From Nitrospirales bacterium (GTDB lineage Bacteria; Nitrospirota; Nitrospiria; Nitrospirales; UBA8639), in the NCBI GenBank assembly GCA_031315915.1, contig JALDRK010000001.1:62001-126000 (forward strand): DNA of 64,000 nt, in the 5' to 3' direction. Below the pieces are notes generated by a model. It was not told the origin of the DNA. It did no database searches and worked only from the letters and a program-made list of their open reading frames with translations. Positions 17,858-25,532 of this stretch are shown here, in pieces. The first letter of the stretch is position 1. Every line of letters begins with the position of its first letter. Position numbers and translations under genes: made by a program.

Positions 17858-18730
17858 ATGATCTATACGGTTTTCAGTACCACAGATAACCCCTACATGA
17901 ATTGGCAATCTCGATTGCTGGAATTTTCTTGGGCAGAAGTGAACCAACCTGGAGAACTCATTCGATTGGTTGCCACTTCAGAGCGCAACCATTTGCCCGC
18001 ATCGCAACAGGCTAAAGTGATTCCTACTTGGCCATGGGACACGCATCCCATCACCGGCGATCGATACCTTATCTACAACAAACCCGCTTCGCTTTCACAA
18101 TGGTTGACCACTCATAAACCTGAAGGCACTGTGTTGTTTATCGACCCCGATTGTGTCTTTCGGTCTCCCATTGTCACGGAGGTCACTCCCGGGTATTCCC
18201 TTTCCCAGAAGTGGATCGATTTTCGATCTGATAGGACCTATTACTCCACAGATGATGGTTCTCCTGTTAATTTGATACAACGGTTCTGTAAACACAACCC
18301 TGAATTGATACAGGGAGTGATGATCCCGACTCTCATTCATACGGATGATCTCCGGCGCCTGGTAACGAGATGGTTGGAAGTCACCGGGCAAATTCGGCAG
18401 GGTATCCGGAATCGAGAAGGTCAACCTTTATGGGAAAGTGACATGTTTGGCTTTGTCATTGCCGCCGCTGAATGTGGATTGCTCCAAAAACCAGCTGACT
18501 TGGGAATTTGCACCAATTGGCTGCCTGCTGATGTGCCGAACGCTCCCATTATCCATTACTGCCAATCTATCCTGTCCAAAACAGATGAACCCTTGTGGGA
18601 CAAAAAGTCTTACAAACCTTGGGAAAGAGTTGTAGATCCTCAACAAGCCAAGTGTGACTATGGTCGAGACCTGTTGGCACTTCTCAACCGCTTTATCGAG
18701 AACCGAGAGTATAAAGCTTTACAATCTTGA
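17858..18730 (+). CDS. Hydroxyproline O-arabinosyltransferase/peptidyl-serine galactosyltransferase-like protein, copy 2
   Basis: A 290-residue tandem paralog of the gene 55 bases upstream, aligned without gaps over the first 100 residues, with the DxD at the same place (D96-P-D98 in LFIDPDCVF). It keeps IYNKPASLSQWL, the WESDMFGFVIAAAECG helix and APIIHYCQSI. The copies differ mostly in the middle and at the C-terminus, which suggests division of labour such as first and second sugar, or the two different precursor tails, rather than simple redundancy. A strong AGGAGG lies about 30 bases upstream, too far for this ATG; translation may depend on the upstream gene. Confidence 0.72.
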   Translation: MIYTVFSTTDNPYMNWQSRLLEFSWAEVNQPGELIRLVATSERNHLPASQQAKVIPTWPWDTHPITGDRYLIYNKPASLSQWLTTHKPEGTVLFIDPDCVFRSPIVTEVTPGYSLSQKWIDFRSDRTYYSTDDGSPVNLIQRFCKHNPELIQGVMIPTLIHTDDLRRLVTRWLEVTGQIRQGIRNREGQPLWESDMFGFVIAAAECGLLQKPADLGICTNWLPADVPNAPIIHYCQSILSKTDEPLWDKKSYKPWERVVDPQQAKCDYGRDLLALLNRFIENREYKALQS

Positions 18731-18809
18731 CGATGGTTATCATTTATGGAATGTCCGAGGGGATATGGGTGTGTGAGATAAAATCCGATGGAACTTACGT
18801 TATTCTAAC

Positions 18810-19862
18810 ATGAATGACACAAAACGAATCCGATTGCCGGCATCAAAAATTTTTGTCTGTATTGCGTCGTATTGCGATCCGGAATTGCCCTACACTCTGG
18901 ATGATTGCCTTCAGAGCGCCAAACATCCGGAGAATCTCCGATTTGGAATTTGTTGGCAGTTTGATTCCAATCATCCTGTCCCTATTGAAAAGTTCAAACA
19001 AGATCCGCGATTTCGCTTCATAGAATTTCCCATTTCGCAAAGCCAAGGAGGAACCTGGGCTCGCTATAAAGCCCAACAATTCTGGGATGGTGAACCGTAT
19101 ACCCTGCAAATCGATTCTCACATGAAATTTGAACCCGGTTGGGACGTCAAACTTATTCGTATGATGAGCACCCTGCCAAGCGACAAACCGCTCATTACGG
19201 CCAACTCTCCGGTCTTTTGGTATGACGAACAAGGGCACTTGCATCGTGATACCGACAAGGGGGTTCCGACCCATAAAATCGTGAATTGGAGCCAGGACAT
19301 GGGGTGGTCAATTTGGGCCGATTATGGGAGGCCCAACAGCCACTACCCTGCACGCACCAGAATTCTCACGGGGAATTTTGTGTTTACCCTTGGCCAATGG
19401 AACCAGGAAGTTCCTCAAGATCCAGGCCATTACTACTGGGGGGAAGAATGGAGCTTAGCGATTCGGTCTTTTACCCATGGGTATGAATTGTTTTTACCGG
19501 ATGAAATTGTGGTATGGCATATGCTTCACCGAAATGGCTCTCCCAGGCGCCATTGGGAGCAAGGCCAAGACATCGTCAACAAAAAAAATGAAATTGCCTT
19601 TGAACGTCTCCGCATGTTGATTTTTAGTGATGAGGAGGAGGAACACCAAAAATTGGGAAAATACGGGCTTGGAACGGTGAGGACTAAACGTGATTACGAA
19701 ATATTCGCCGGAATGGATTTACAGAATAAAAAAGCGCACCCGGATGTCTTTGAAGGAATTAATCCTGATCCGGTGACCATTAAATGTAAGCAGGATTGGG
19801 AGCGATGTATTACCCTTGAGGAATTCAAAAATGCAAAACGAGTCCAAGGCTCAATTGTTTAA
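18810..19862 (+). CDS. GT60-type glycosyltransferase (hydroxyproline GlcNAc-transferase family)
   Basis: A 350-residue protein matching the GlcNAc glycosyltransferase family (PF11397, GT60). Its best-known member, Dictyostelium Gnt1, adds GlcNAc to a hydroxyproline of Skp1 after a prolyl hydroxylase has acted. Visible hallmarks are KIFVCIASYCDPELPYTLDD at the N-terminus, KHPENLRFGICWQFD, and the LQIDSHMKFEPGWD motif holding the metal-binding D102-S-H104. An ARTRILTGNFVFTLG core and an EEWSLAIRSFTHGYELF helix follow. It is third in the plus-strand group with the HPAT-like pair. A prolyl-hydroxylase-like domain in the same locus strengthens the hydroxyproline link. Confidence 0.8.
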   Translation: MNDTKRIRLPASKIFVCIASYCDPELPYTLDDCLQSAKHPENLRFGICWQFDSNHPVPIEKFKQDPRFRFIEFPISQSQGGTWARYKAQQFWDGEPYTLQIDSHMKFEPGWDVKLIRMMSTLPSDKPLITANSPVFWYDEQGHLHRDTDKGVPTHKIVNWSQDMGWSIWADYGRPNSHYPARTRILTGNFVFTLGQWNQEVPQDPGHYYWGEEWSLAIRSFTHGYELFLPDEIVVWHMLHRNGSPRRHWEQGQDIVNKKNEIAFERLRMLIFSDEEEEHQKLGKYGLGTVRTKRDYEIFAGMDLQNKKAHPDVFEGINPDPVTIKCKQDWERCITLEEFKNAKRVQGSIV

Positions 19863-20082
19863 GCAATGCTTGATGACAATGGAGAATCACACGCCTAAGC
19901 AATCGGCACCCTACATTTCTGCCCACTACAACAGTGCATACTGTTAACTTTCTGAATGGCAATGAGGGTGGACGCAATTTGAAGTGTATAAATCAAAACT
20001 GTCATCTGACAGTCAAATTAAATCCTAGCACTTACACTCTATGCAACTAGAGGCAATCTTCAATAGCATCCAATTTAGTTAA

Positions 20083-20735
20083 GGGCACCTCTAAAAACTA
20101 CTGACAACTCCGACTGATTCTGGCATAAGTCCTCCCAAGGAGGATTCGCTATGTCGAGACTGAACCAACTGGGCTTTTTTGATCTCGCCAACCGCTACGA
20201 CGCCCTCAGCCAACAAGGTAACCCCTTAGAACGTCTGGCCATCCTATCCCCTGGGCCCGCTTGCGCCCTCCGCTGGAAAAGACGCTACGGCGCTCCAACC
20301 GGCAGAAGAGCGGCCGGCCCCCGTTTGATGCGGTGTTGATGTTCAAAGTCCTCGTGCTGCAAGCCCTCTATAATTTGTCCGATGACCAAATGGAGTATCA
20401 GATCCGGGACCGCCTCTCCTTCATGCGCTTCTTAAGACTCGATCTGCATCAGCGCATTCCCGATGCCAAGACGATCTGGCTGTTTCGGGAGACCTTAGCG
20501 CAAGCCGGGGTCATCGAGCGGCTCTTTCAGCAATTTGATCGCTATCTGGCTCAGCACGGGTGGCAAGCCCGCGGCGGCCAAGTGATTGCTGCCTCTCTCG
20601 TCCCGGTGCCGACCCAACGCAACACGCGCAAGGAAAACGCTGCCATCCAAGCCGGGGACTTGAAGTGGCTCAGTAAAAATGGACAGCGACAAAAGAGCGG
20701 GATAAATAAATTTTCTCAAGGGTTTTCCTGAGTTT
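20083..20735 (+). pseudogene. IS5-family transposase, 5' fragment with frameshift
   Basis: GGGCACCTCTAAAAA at 20083 looks like an IS5-family terminal repeat. The transposase starts at 20151 (MSRLNQLGFFDLANRYD, with a GGAGGA site upstream), changes frame near 20255, and continues as RPPFDAVLMFKVLVLQALYN and IPDAKTIWLFRETL (DUF772-type N-terminus). It stops near 20700 without the DDE catalytic half, where the next insertion sequence begins. Confidence 0.75.
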
Positions 20736-20795
20736 TACGAATCTGACGACCTCCATATTTGCCCTATATTGAACGATCTCTGAATGGTCCATCCC

Positions 20796-21677
20796 TCAGC
20801 CTCCCTCAATTCGCCTCCGACCGGGTGCTCCCTCTTGGCCCCGAGCCTCAAACGCATTCGGACTTTGGTATCCCAACGTCGTGTGCAACCGCTGACTATT
20901 ATAAAACATTTCCACATAGTCGATGACTGTGGCTTCGATGATTTGCGTCTTGGTGGTGGGATCCAGCCCTTCATGTTTGACGCTGCGTAGCACGCGCTCC
21001 ACCACCGCATTATCCCAACAATTGCCCCGGCGGCTCATACTGCCGATCATCTGATGGTGCCGGAGCAGGGCTTTATAGGTCACACTGGCATACTGACTTC
21101 GGCGATCGGAATGATGCAAGAGCCCCGGCGGGGGCTGTCGTCGCCCAATCGCCATCCGCAAGACCTTGACCACCAGGGCGGTCTCCAGCGTGCCTGCCAT
21201 GGCCCAACTGACAATCTTGCGTGAAAAGAGATCCACGACCACGGCGAGGTAGAGCCACCCCTCCTGAGTGGGCAAACAAGTGAGATCGCTGCCCCACACG
21301 CGATTCGGAGCGGAAACGGTGAATTGCCGATTCAACCGATTAGGGGCAATCGGCCAGGCATGGGCACTGTCGGTGGTGGGTGGCTTCCAGGGATGCGTCC
21401 CCTCCACGCTCACTCCGACTTGGCGCATCAGGGTGCGGGTGCGCCACCGCCCAACGCATAGGCCTTCAGCGCGTAAGGCCAGGCGCAGGCCCCGTTGCCC
21501 ATAGGTCCGCCGGGACGCCAGATGCAGACGACGCACCTGCCCCACAGTGCCGGTATCCAGTACTGCTGGCGCTCGGTGGAGAAAAGCATAATACCCACTT
21601 CGACTCACCTGTAAGACCCGGCAGAGCACGGTCAGCGGATAGCGCCGCCGCTCCTCCTGAATAAACGCGTATTTCAT
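20796..21677 (-). CDS. IS3-family transposase OrfB (rve integrase core)
   Basis: A 293-residue transposase catalytic subunit. The DDE residues are visible: D in VWGSDLTCLPTQEGWLY, D in LLHHSDRRSQYAS (the usual Gly after R is Arg), and E in DNAVVERVLRSVKHE. An HTH_21-like N-terminal part (RRTYGQRGLRLALR) precedes them. It starts with ATG at 21677, overlapping the expected end of orfA as in other IS3 elements. Making the fused OrfAB transposase depends on orfA, which carries a one-base slip, so the element is probably immobile. Confidence 0.85.
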   Translation of the reverse strand: MKYAFIQEERRRYPLTVLCRVLQVSRSGYYAFLHRAPAVLDTGTVGQVRRLHLASRRTYGQRGLRLALRAEGLCVGRWRTRTLMRQVGVSVEGTHPWKPPTTDSAHAWPIAPNRLNRQFTVSAPNRVWGSDLTCLPTQEGWLYLAVVVDLFSRKIVSWAMAGTLETALVVKVLRMAIGRRQPPPGLLHHSDRRSQYASVTYKALLRHHQMIGSMSRRGNCWDNAVVERVLRSVKHEGLDPTTKTQIIEATVIDYVEMFYNSQRLHTTLGYQSPNAFEARGQEGAPGRRRIEGG

Positions 21678-22035
21678 CGCGGTTCGCTCGCGAAGAAGGC
21701 CGTGGCTTTTTTAAAATCTCTCGCTCCATCCGGAGCCGTCGATTTTCTTCCCGCAGGCGATGCAGTTCCGCGTGTTCCGGTGTTTGATGGCCTTTCCCCG
21801 GAAAAGCGACGGCCCCACTTTGCCCCAGCTCCGTTTTCCACCGACGGAGTAAGCCCGCATGCACGCCGAGATTCTTGGCGGCCTCGGTCACGGAATAGCC
21901 GTGCTGGGTGACGAGCGCGACCGCTTCCCGTTTAAAATCTGGTGTATACCTTTTCCTATCTTGACCCCTCGTGCCACACCTCCTTTGACGATTATCGCTC
22001 TTTTCGAGGTGTCCATTGCAACTAGACCACTTCAT
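21664..22035 (-). pseudogene. IS3-family OrfA with one-base frameshift at a poly-A run
   Basis: Encodes the helix-turn-helix subunit: RYTPDFKREAVALVTQHGYS, then AAKNLGVHAGLLRRWK and a leucine-zipper-like LHRLREENRRLRMEREILKK. At the A-run after EIL the frame goes astray; the normal ending (KATAFFASEPR, stop overlapping the orfB ATG) lies in the -1 frame. Six As are present where seven would restore the standard reading, so either one A was lost or ribosome slippage is needed. Confidence 0.7.
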
Positions 22036-22047
22036 TTCTTGATCGGA

Positions 22048-23919
22048 CTATGAGGGCGCTTTGGGCAAAACCAAAACTTCGTCGTCGCTCTCGAGCGCAT
22101 CGGATGTGCGCTCGGCACCGTCGGCGAAGCGCCATACAGCGCTCCAGCGGTAAACGCCCAGCGGAAGAAAGACCGTGCGCGGTGTTTTGTCGCGAAACTG
22201 TTCGACGCGTTCCGTGTCGCCTCTGGCGAGGCGGACTGTGAGTTCGGGTGTGACGGCTGCGTCGAGGAACACCGGCAGCAGTTGAACTTGACGACGCTTG
22301 GAGGCGGGCACGACGATCGGCAGCACGCCCGCCTCGGTGCGAGCCCACGGATGCGATTCGAAACGGCCGTCGGCAAAGCTCAGGTGCGCGCGCCATTCGA
22401 TCGCGGTCGGGCCGTCTGGGCGCGAGGGGGCATCCCACTCGGCGAAGTCCTGGGCACCGTCCAGTGCGATGGTTTGCTCGTGCAGCCGCTCGCCGTCGTC
22501 GTAGCGCAAATCGACCATGGCGGCGGCCAACTCGTCCCAGCCGGCGCCGGCGGGCACAAGCGTCACGCGCCGGCGGTGTCCGACATAAGGATCGACGGCG
22601 AGAATCTGCTCGCCGACAACATCGTCGAGGCGCTCTTGGTAGACGGCGCCGTTACGCGCAAGAAACGTGAGGCGCGCGCTGAGGCGCCCGCGCGGCTCGC
22701 GCAGTTCAAGCGTCCACTGCGCGGCGCGCTGCTCCGCGTTGAGCTCGAGTGTGTTCACGGTGCGCCGCGAACCCAGGTGCTCGATCTCGACGCGCACGGC
22801 AGCCCAGCGGCGCTCGAAGTCAAGCCCGGAGGAGACGGCTTCCAGGCGCAGCTTGCCGAAGCTCGGCACCGCGACCAGCAGCGCGGTTTGATTCTGGACC
22901 GCCGTCCACGCAGACCACTCAGCCGCCGGTGCCCCGTCGAGCTTGATGCGCCGCCGCCAGCGGAAGTTGCGACTTCCGAGCGCGAACCGCCGCGGCAGAT
23001 CGTCGGCGAGAGCGGCTTCGGCGGGATGCCCTGCGCCGATGGGCTCGAGTTGAACGTCAACGCGCTCGAGAGTGCCCGAAAAATCGCCGAGCGCGCGCAC
23101 GTCGATGGGCGGCGTGGCGCCGATCTCCGAGGCCTCAAGCTGATGCGTTTCGACGATGCGCTCGGCATGCTCAGCGGCAACGGGATCAAGCGTGCCAGCA
23201 AGCGTGACGGGCCAGGAGACGACGTCGGACGCCGAAACGCGAACGTTGAGGCCCTCACCTGACGTAAAACGATCAAGGAGCTCGTCGAGCGCCCAATCGC
23301 GCAACGTGCGCTCGAGCTCGGCGTTGAGGCCGCCACGAATCTCGATGTGTGCGTTGGCGTCGATCACTGAGCGGATCACTGTGCGGCGCACGTCGCCGCG
23401 CACGGAATCGATGCGTCGGCGAACTTCGTCGATTGCGGCCGATGCGATAACATCGACCGCTGGCAGTTGCACGAGCGCGCGGCCGGTCCAGGTGACCTGC
23501 ATCGGCGAGACGGAGCTGCGCGTGAGCAGCGCCGCAAGCACGCCGGCCTGTTGCGTTGTGAGGTCGACGCCGACGGCGCCAAGACCACCCGCGAACACCG
23601 AAACGTCCGCTTCGACGGGTTCCATCTGCGGCCCCTCCAAACGAATACGCGCCTCGCGCCAAGGGATGGGCTGCACGTTCGCGGCGCTGAGGCCCGCGGC
23701 AACAAGCGCCGCCGCGTCCGGCGCGACGGTCAAGTCAAGATCGAGCCGGGCGCGCTGTTCGGCGCCGCCGGGCGCTACGACCCGCAACAGGCGCACGCGC
23801 GGATGTCCGTCGGCGCGTCGGGCGATTTGGGGACGCAAGAGCGCAACCGCCGGGCGCGAGTCGGCGTTGTCGTCGAACACGATCAGGGGAGGCGTCGTGC
23901 GGAGCGGGAGAGTCAGCAT
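22048..23919 (-). CDS. Large beta-module protein of the YLP family (member A)
   Basis: A 623-residue protein of the paralog family that fills 22-53 kb. The N-terminal domain (about 1-240) has a modified signature (RRADGHPRVRLLRV where other members have P-R-x-x-x-x-G-x-P), followed by an amphipathic helix (LERTLRDWALDELLDRF). From about residue 275 there are four beta-rich modules beginning with PIDVRALGDFSGTLERVDVQ, FGKLRLEAVSSGLDFERRW, RRVTLVPAGAGWDELAAAMV and RRQVQLLPVFLDAAVTPEL. No signal peptide or membrane segment is seen. It is the last gene of a four-gene minus-strand operon and begins 2 bases after the previous stop. Function unknown. Confidence 0.65.
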   Translation of the reverse strand: MLTLPLRTTPPLIVFDDNADSRPAVALLRPQIARRADGHPRVRLLRVVAPGGAEQRARLDLDLTVAPDAAALVAAGLSAANVQPIPWREARIRLEGPQMEPVEADVSVFAGGLGAVGVDLTTQQAGVLAALLTRSSVSPMQVTWTGRALVQLPAVDVIASAAIDEVRRRIDSVRGDVRRTVIRSVIDANAHIEIRGGLNAELERTLRDWALDELLDRFTSGEGLNVRVSASDVVSWPVTLAGTLDPVAAEHAERIVETHQLEASEIGATPPIDVRALGDFSGTLERVDVQLEPIGAGHPAEAALADDLPRRFALGSRNFRWRRRIKLDGAPAAEWSAWTAVQNQTALLVAVPSFGKLRLEAVSSGLDFERRWAAVRVEIEHLGSRRTVNTLELNAEQRAAQWTLELREPRGRLSARLTFLARNGAVYQERLDDVVGEQILAVDPYVGHRRRVTLVPAGAGWDELAAAMVDLRYDDGERLHEQTIALDGAQDFAEWDAPSRPDGPTAIEWRAHLSFADGRFESHPWARTEAGVLPIVVPASKRRQVQLLPVFLDAAVTPELTVRLARGDTERVEQFRDKTPRTVFLPLGVYRWSAVWRFADGAERTSDALESDDEVLVLPKAPS

Positions 23920-23921
23920 GT

Positions 23922-25532
23922 TCAGATCTTGACCTCCACGGTTTCGCCTTCGGCGTCGCGCACCAGCGACTCGACGATCGGTTGCGTGCGACCGTCTGGC
24001 GTCTTCGGCACGTGGCGCGTTTTGTAGCGCAGACGCGGCGGCACCAGCAGACTAGCACGACGGACCGGCCAGTCGAGCGGCGCCCCGGCTTCGAGCGTAC
24101 GCCAAGGTCCGCCTTCCGGTTGAACAGCGACGTAGGCGGCGCGTGCGCGGTGTTGCGTGTTAACGCTCAAACGCACAGGCATGACTTCGCCGACGCCGAG
24201 CATCGATGCGCTGATGATGAGGCCACCGTCGACCGGAAACGCGCCGAGTGCAACCGACGTTCCTCCGGGCGCCGCGGCCGAGACCTCGACCGTTGCCGGT
24301 GGCGTGCGGCCCACGGCCCAAGCTTCGGGCGCGGAGGCTGTGAGTTTGATCTTGCGAGAGCCGACGGCGCACTCGACCGATTCGGCATGCTCAAAAACTT
24401 CTGGCTCGGCGAAGAAACGCAGCGGCGTGAGTCCGAGATCCTCAGCGCGAACTTGGATTGATTGCTCGCAGTTGCGGAATCCCGTTTCGATGATGGCTGT
24501 TCCGCTCGCGGTGACGACGGTGACTTTTGCGCGCCAAGAAAGTGCCGACTCGTCGAACGTTTCGCGCACGTAGCGCAGCCGCGTAGCGCTTGGCGCGCCG
24601 GGCAAAAAGGTGTGTCGCACGCTGCCCGTCGGCCCGCCGGTGCGGACCTCGATCTCAAGCGCTGAGATTCCCGCCGGCGCGAGCGGCGTGTCGTTGCCGA
24701 TGACGATTTCCGCGGCTTCAAAAGGCGCAGGGACTTTGACGTCGATCAAGTGGCGCGAAAGGTCGGGCTGCGACGCCAGAAAGTCGCTGAACGACCAGCG
24801 CAGGCCGAAAGTCCGCGACGCGGCGACAGGCACGGCCAGGCTTATGGTAAGTTTGGACGGGGTATCGCCGCGCAACGACCAACCGGAGGCATCAGACTGC
24901 AGCAGGTGCGGCGCCGCATGGCGAGCCAGCGCTCGCAGGGCTTCGGGCGGCGGGGGGATGGCGCCGGGCTCGAGCGCGCGCCAAGTAAAAAGATCGGCGC
25001 CCAAACCGAAGAAGGCGTCTTCAACGCGCGACCAGGGAACGGGATCGCGTCCGAGCAATGGGGACAGCGCGTCGCGCAGGCGCGAACCGAAGACGCTTGC
25101 CGCCCAAGGGTGCGTGGGCGCGAAACCGTGCACGGTTGCTTCGACCTCGACGTCCACGAGCTCGCTGCCCGCTGCGCCCAGCCGCCGGGCAATGGCCGCC
25201 TCAACGGCATTGAGGGACACAGACCGATCCACCAAGGTTTGAGCCAAGACGGCGGAGGTTCGCCAAGCGCCGGCTTCTTCAGCACCGCCGGTTTTCATGA
25301 CGAGCCGAAAGCGGCTCTCCGCGATGGGCGCTGGGCGTTCGTTGGGTCCGAGCACGAGCCGGTCAGTCTCGAGCCGAATCTGTAGCGTTCCTCCCGCGTC
25401 GCCGCGGCTCAGCAGAACGCTCGGTCGGCCGTCGTCGCCAACGTGTGGTCGCAACGCGGTCGGCAGACGGTAGCGGCGTTGAGGGTCGGCGTGGTCGGCG
25501 AACCCGTCTTGGCCTGCGTCAAAAACGAGCAT
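23922..25532 (-). CDS. Divergent YLP-family protein (member B)
   Basis: A 536-residue protein. Its N-terminus (MLVFDAGQDGF, then RRYRLPTALRPHVGDDGRPS and VLLSRGDAGGTLQIRLE) is a clear version of the family signature: aromatic-x-L-P, R-P, G-R-P, then a hydrophobic strand and a Gly pair. The middle and C-terminal beta modules are more divergent than in other members. It overlaps the upstream gene by one base and runs straight into member A, so the operon is translated as a coupled set. It lacks a signal peptide, cysteine pattern or catalytic motif that I can recognise. Function unknown. Confidence 0.6.
   Translation of the reverse strand: MLVFDAGQDGFADHADPQRRYRLPTALRPHVGDDGRPSVLLSRGDAGGTLQIRLETDRLVLGPNERPAPIAESRFRLVMKTGGAEEAGAWRTSAVLAQTLVDRSVSLNAVEAAIARRLGAAGSELVDVEVEATVHGFAPTHPWAASVFGSRLRDALSPLLGRDPVPWSRVEDAFFGLGADLFTWRALEPGAIPPPPEALRALARHAAPHLLQSDASGWSLRGDTPSKLTISLAVPVAASRTFGLRWSFSDFLASQPDLSRHLIDVKVPAPFEAAEIVIGNDTPLAPAGISALEIEVRTGGPTGSVRHTFLPGAPSATRLRYVRETFDESALSWRAKVTVVTASGTAIIETGFRNCEQSIQVRAEDLGLTPLRFFAEPEVFEHAESVECAVGSRKIKLTASAPEAWAVGRTPPATVEVSAAAPGGTSVALGAFPVDGGLIISASMLGVGEVMPVRLSVNTQHRARAAYVAVQPEGGPWRTLEAGAPLDWPVRRASLLVPPRLRYKTRHVPKTPDGRTQPIVESLVRDAEGETVEVKI

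Larger units (their letters stand above)
20740..22035 (-). mobile_element. IS3-family insertion sequence (ends approximate)
   Basis: Contains a typical IS3 pair, orfA (HTH) and orfB (DDE integrase), on the minus strand. It has cut the IS5 fragment on its left and abuts the 3' end of the G+C-rich locus on its right. I could not find a convincing pair of terminal inverted repeats, so the limits are estimates. Confidence 0.7.

Noticed and set aside
6816-19862. Idea that the cluster is a lasso-peptide locus
   Set aside because: The leader motif, PqqD and HprK parts fit, but there is no asparagine-synthetase-like cyclase, transglutaminase-like protease or ABC exporter, and the tails lack an Asp/Glu placed for a macrolactam ring.
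23156-23932. Long plus-strand frames opposite the G+C-rich genes (for example 23156-23932, 22282-23262, 34679-36289)
   Set aside because: High G+C gives long open antisense frames; they are Arg/Ala-rich, lack family resemblance and lie opposite genes with clear paralogs.
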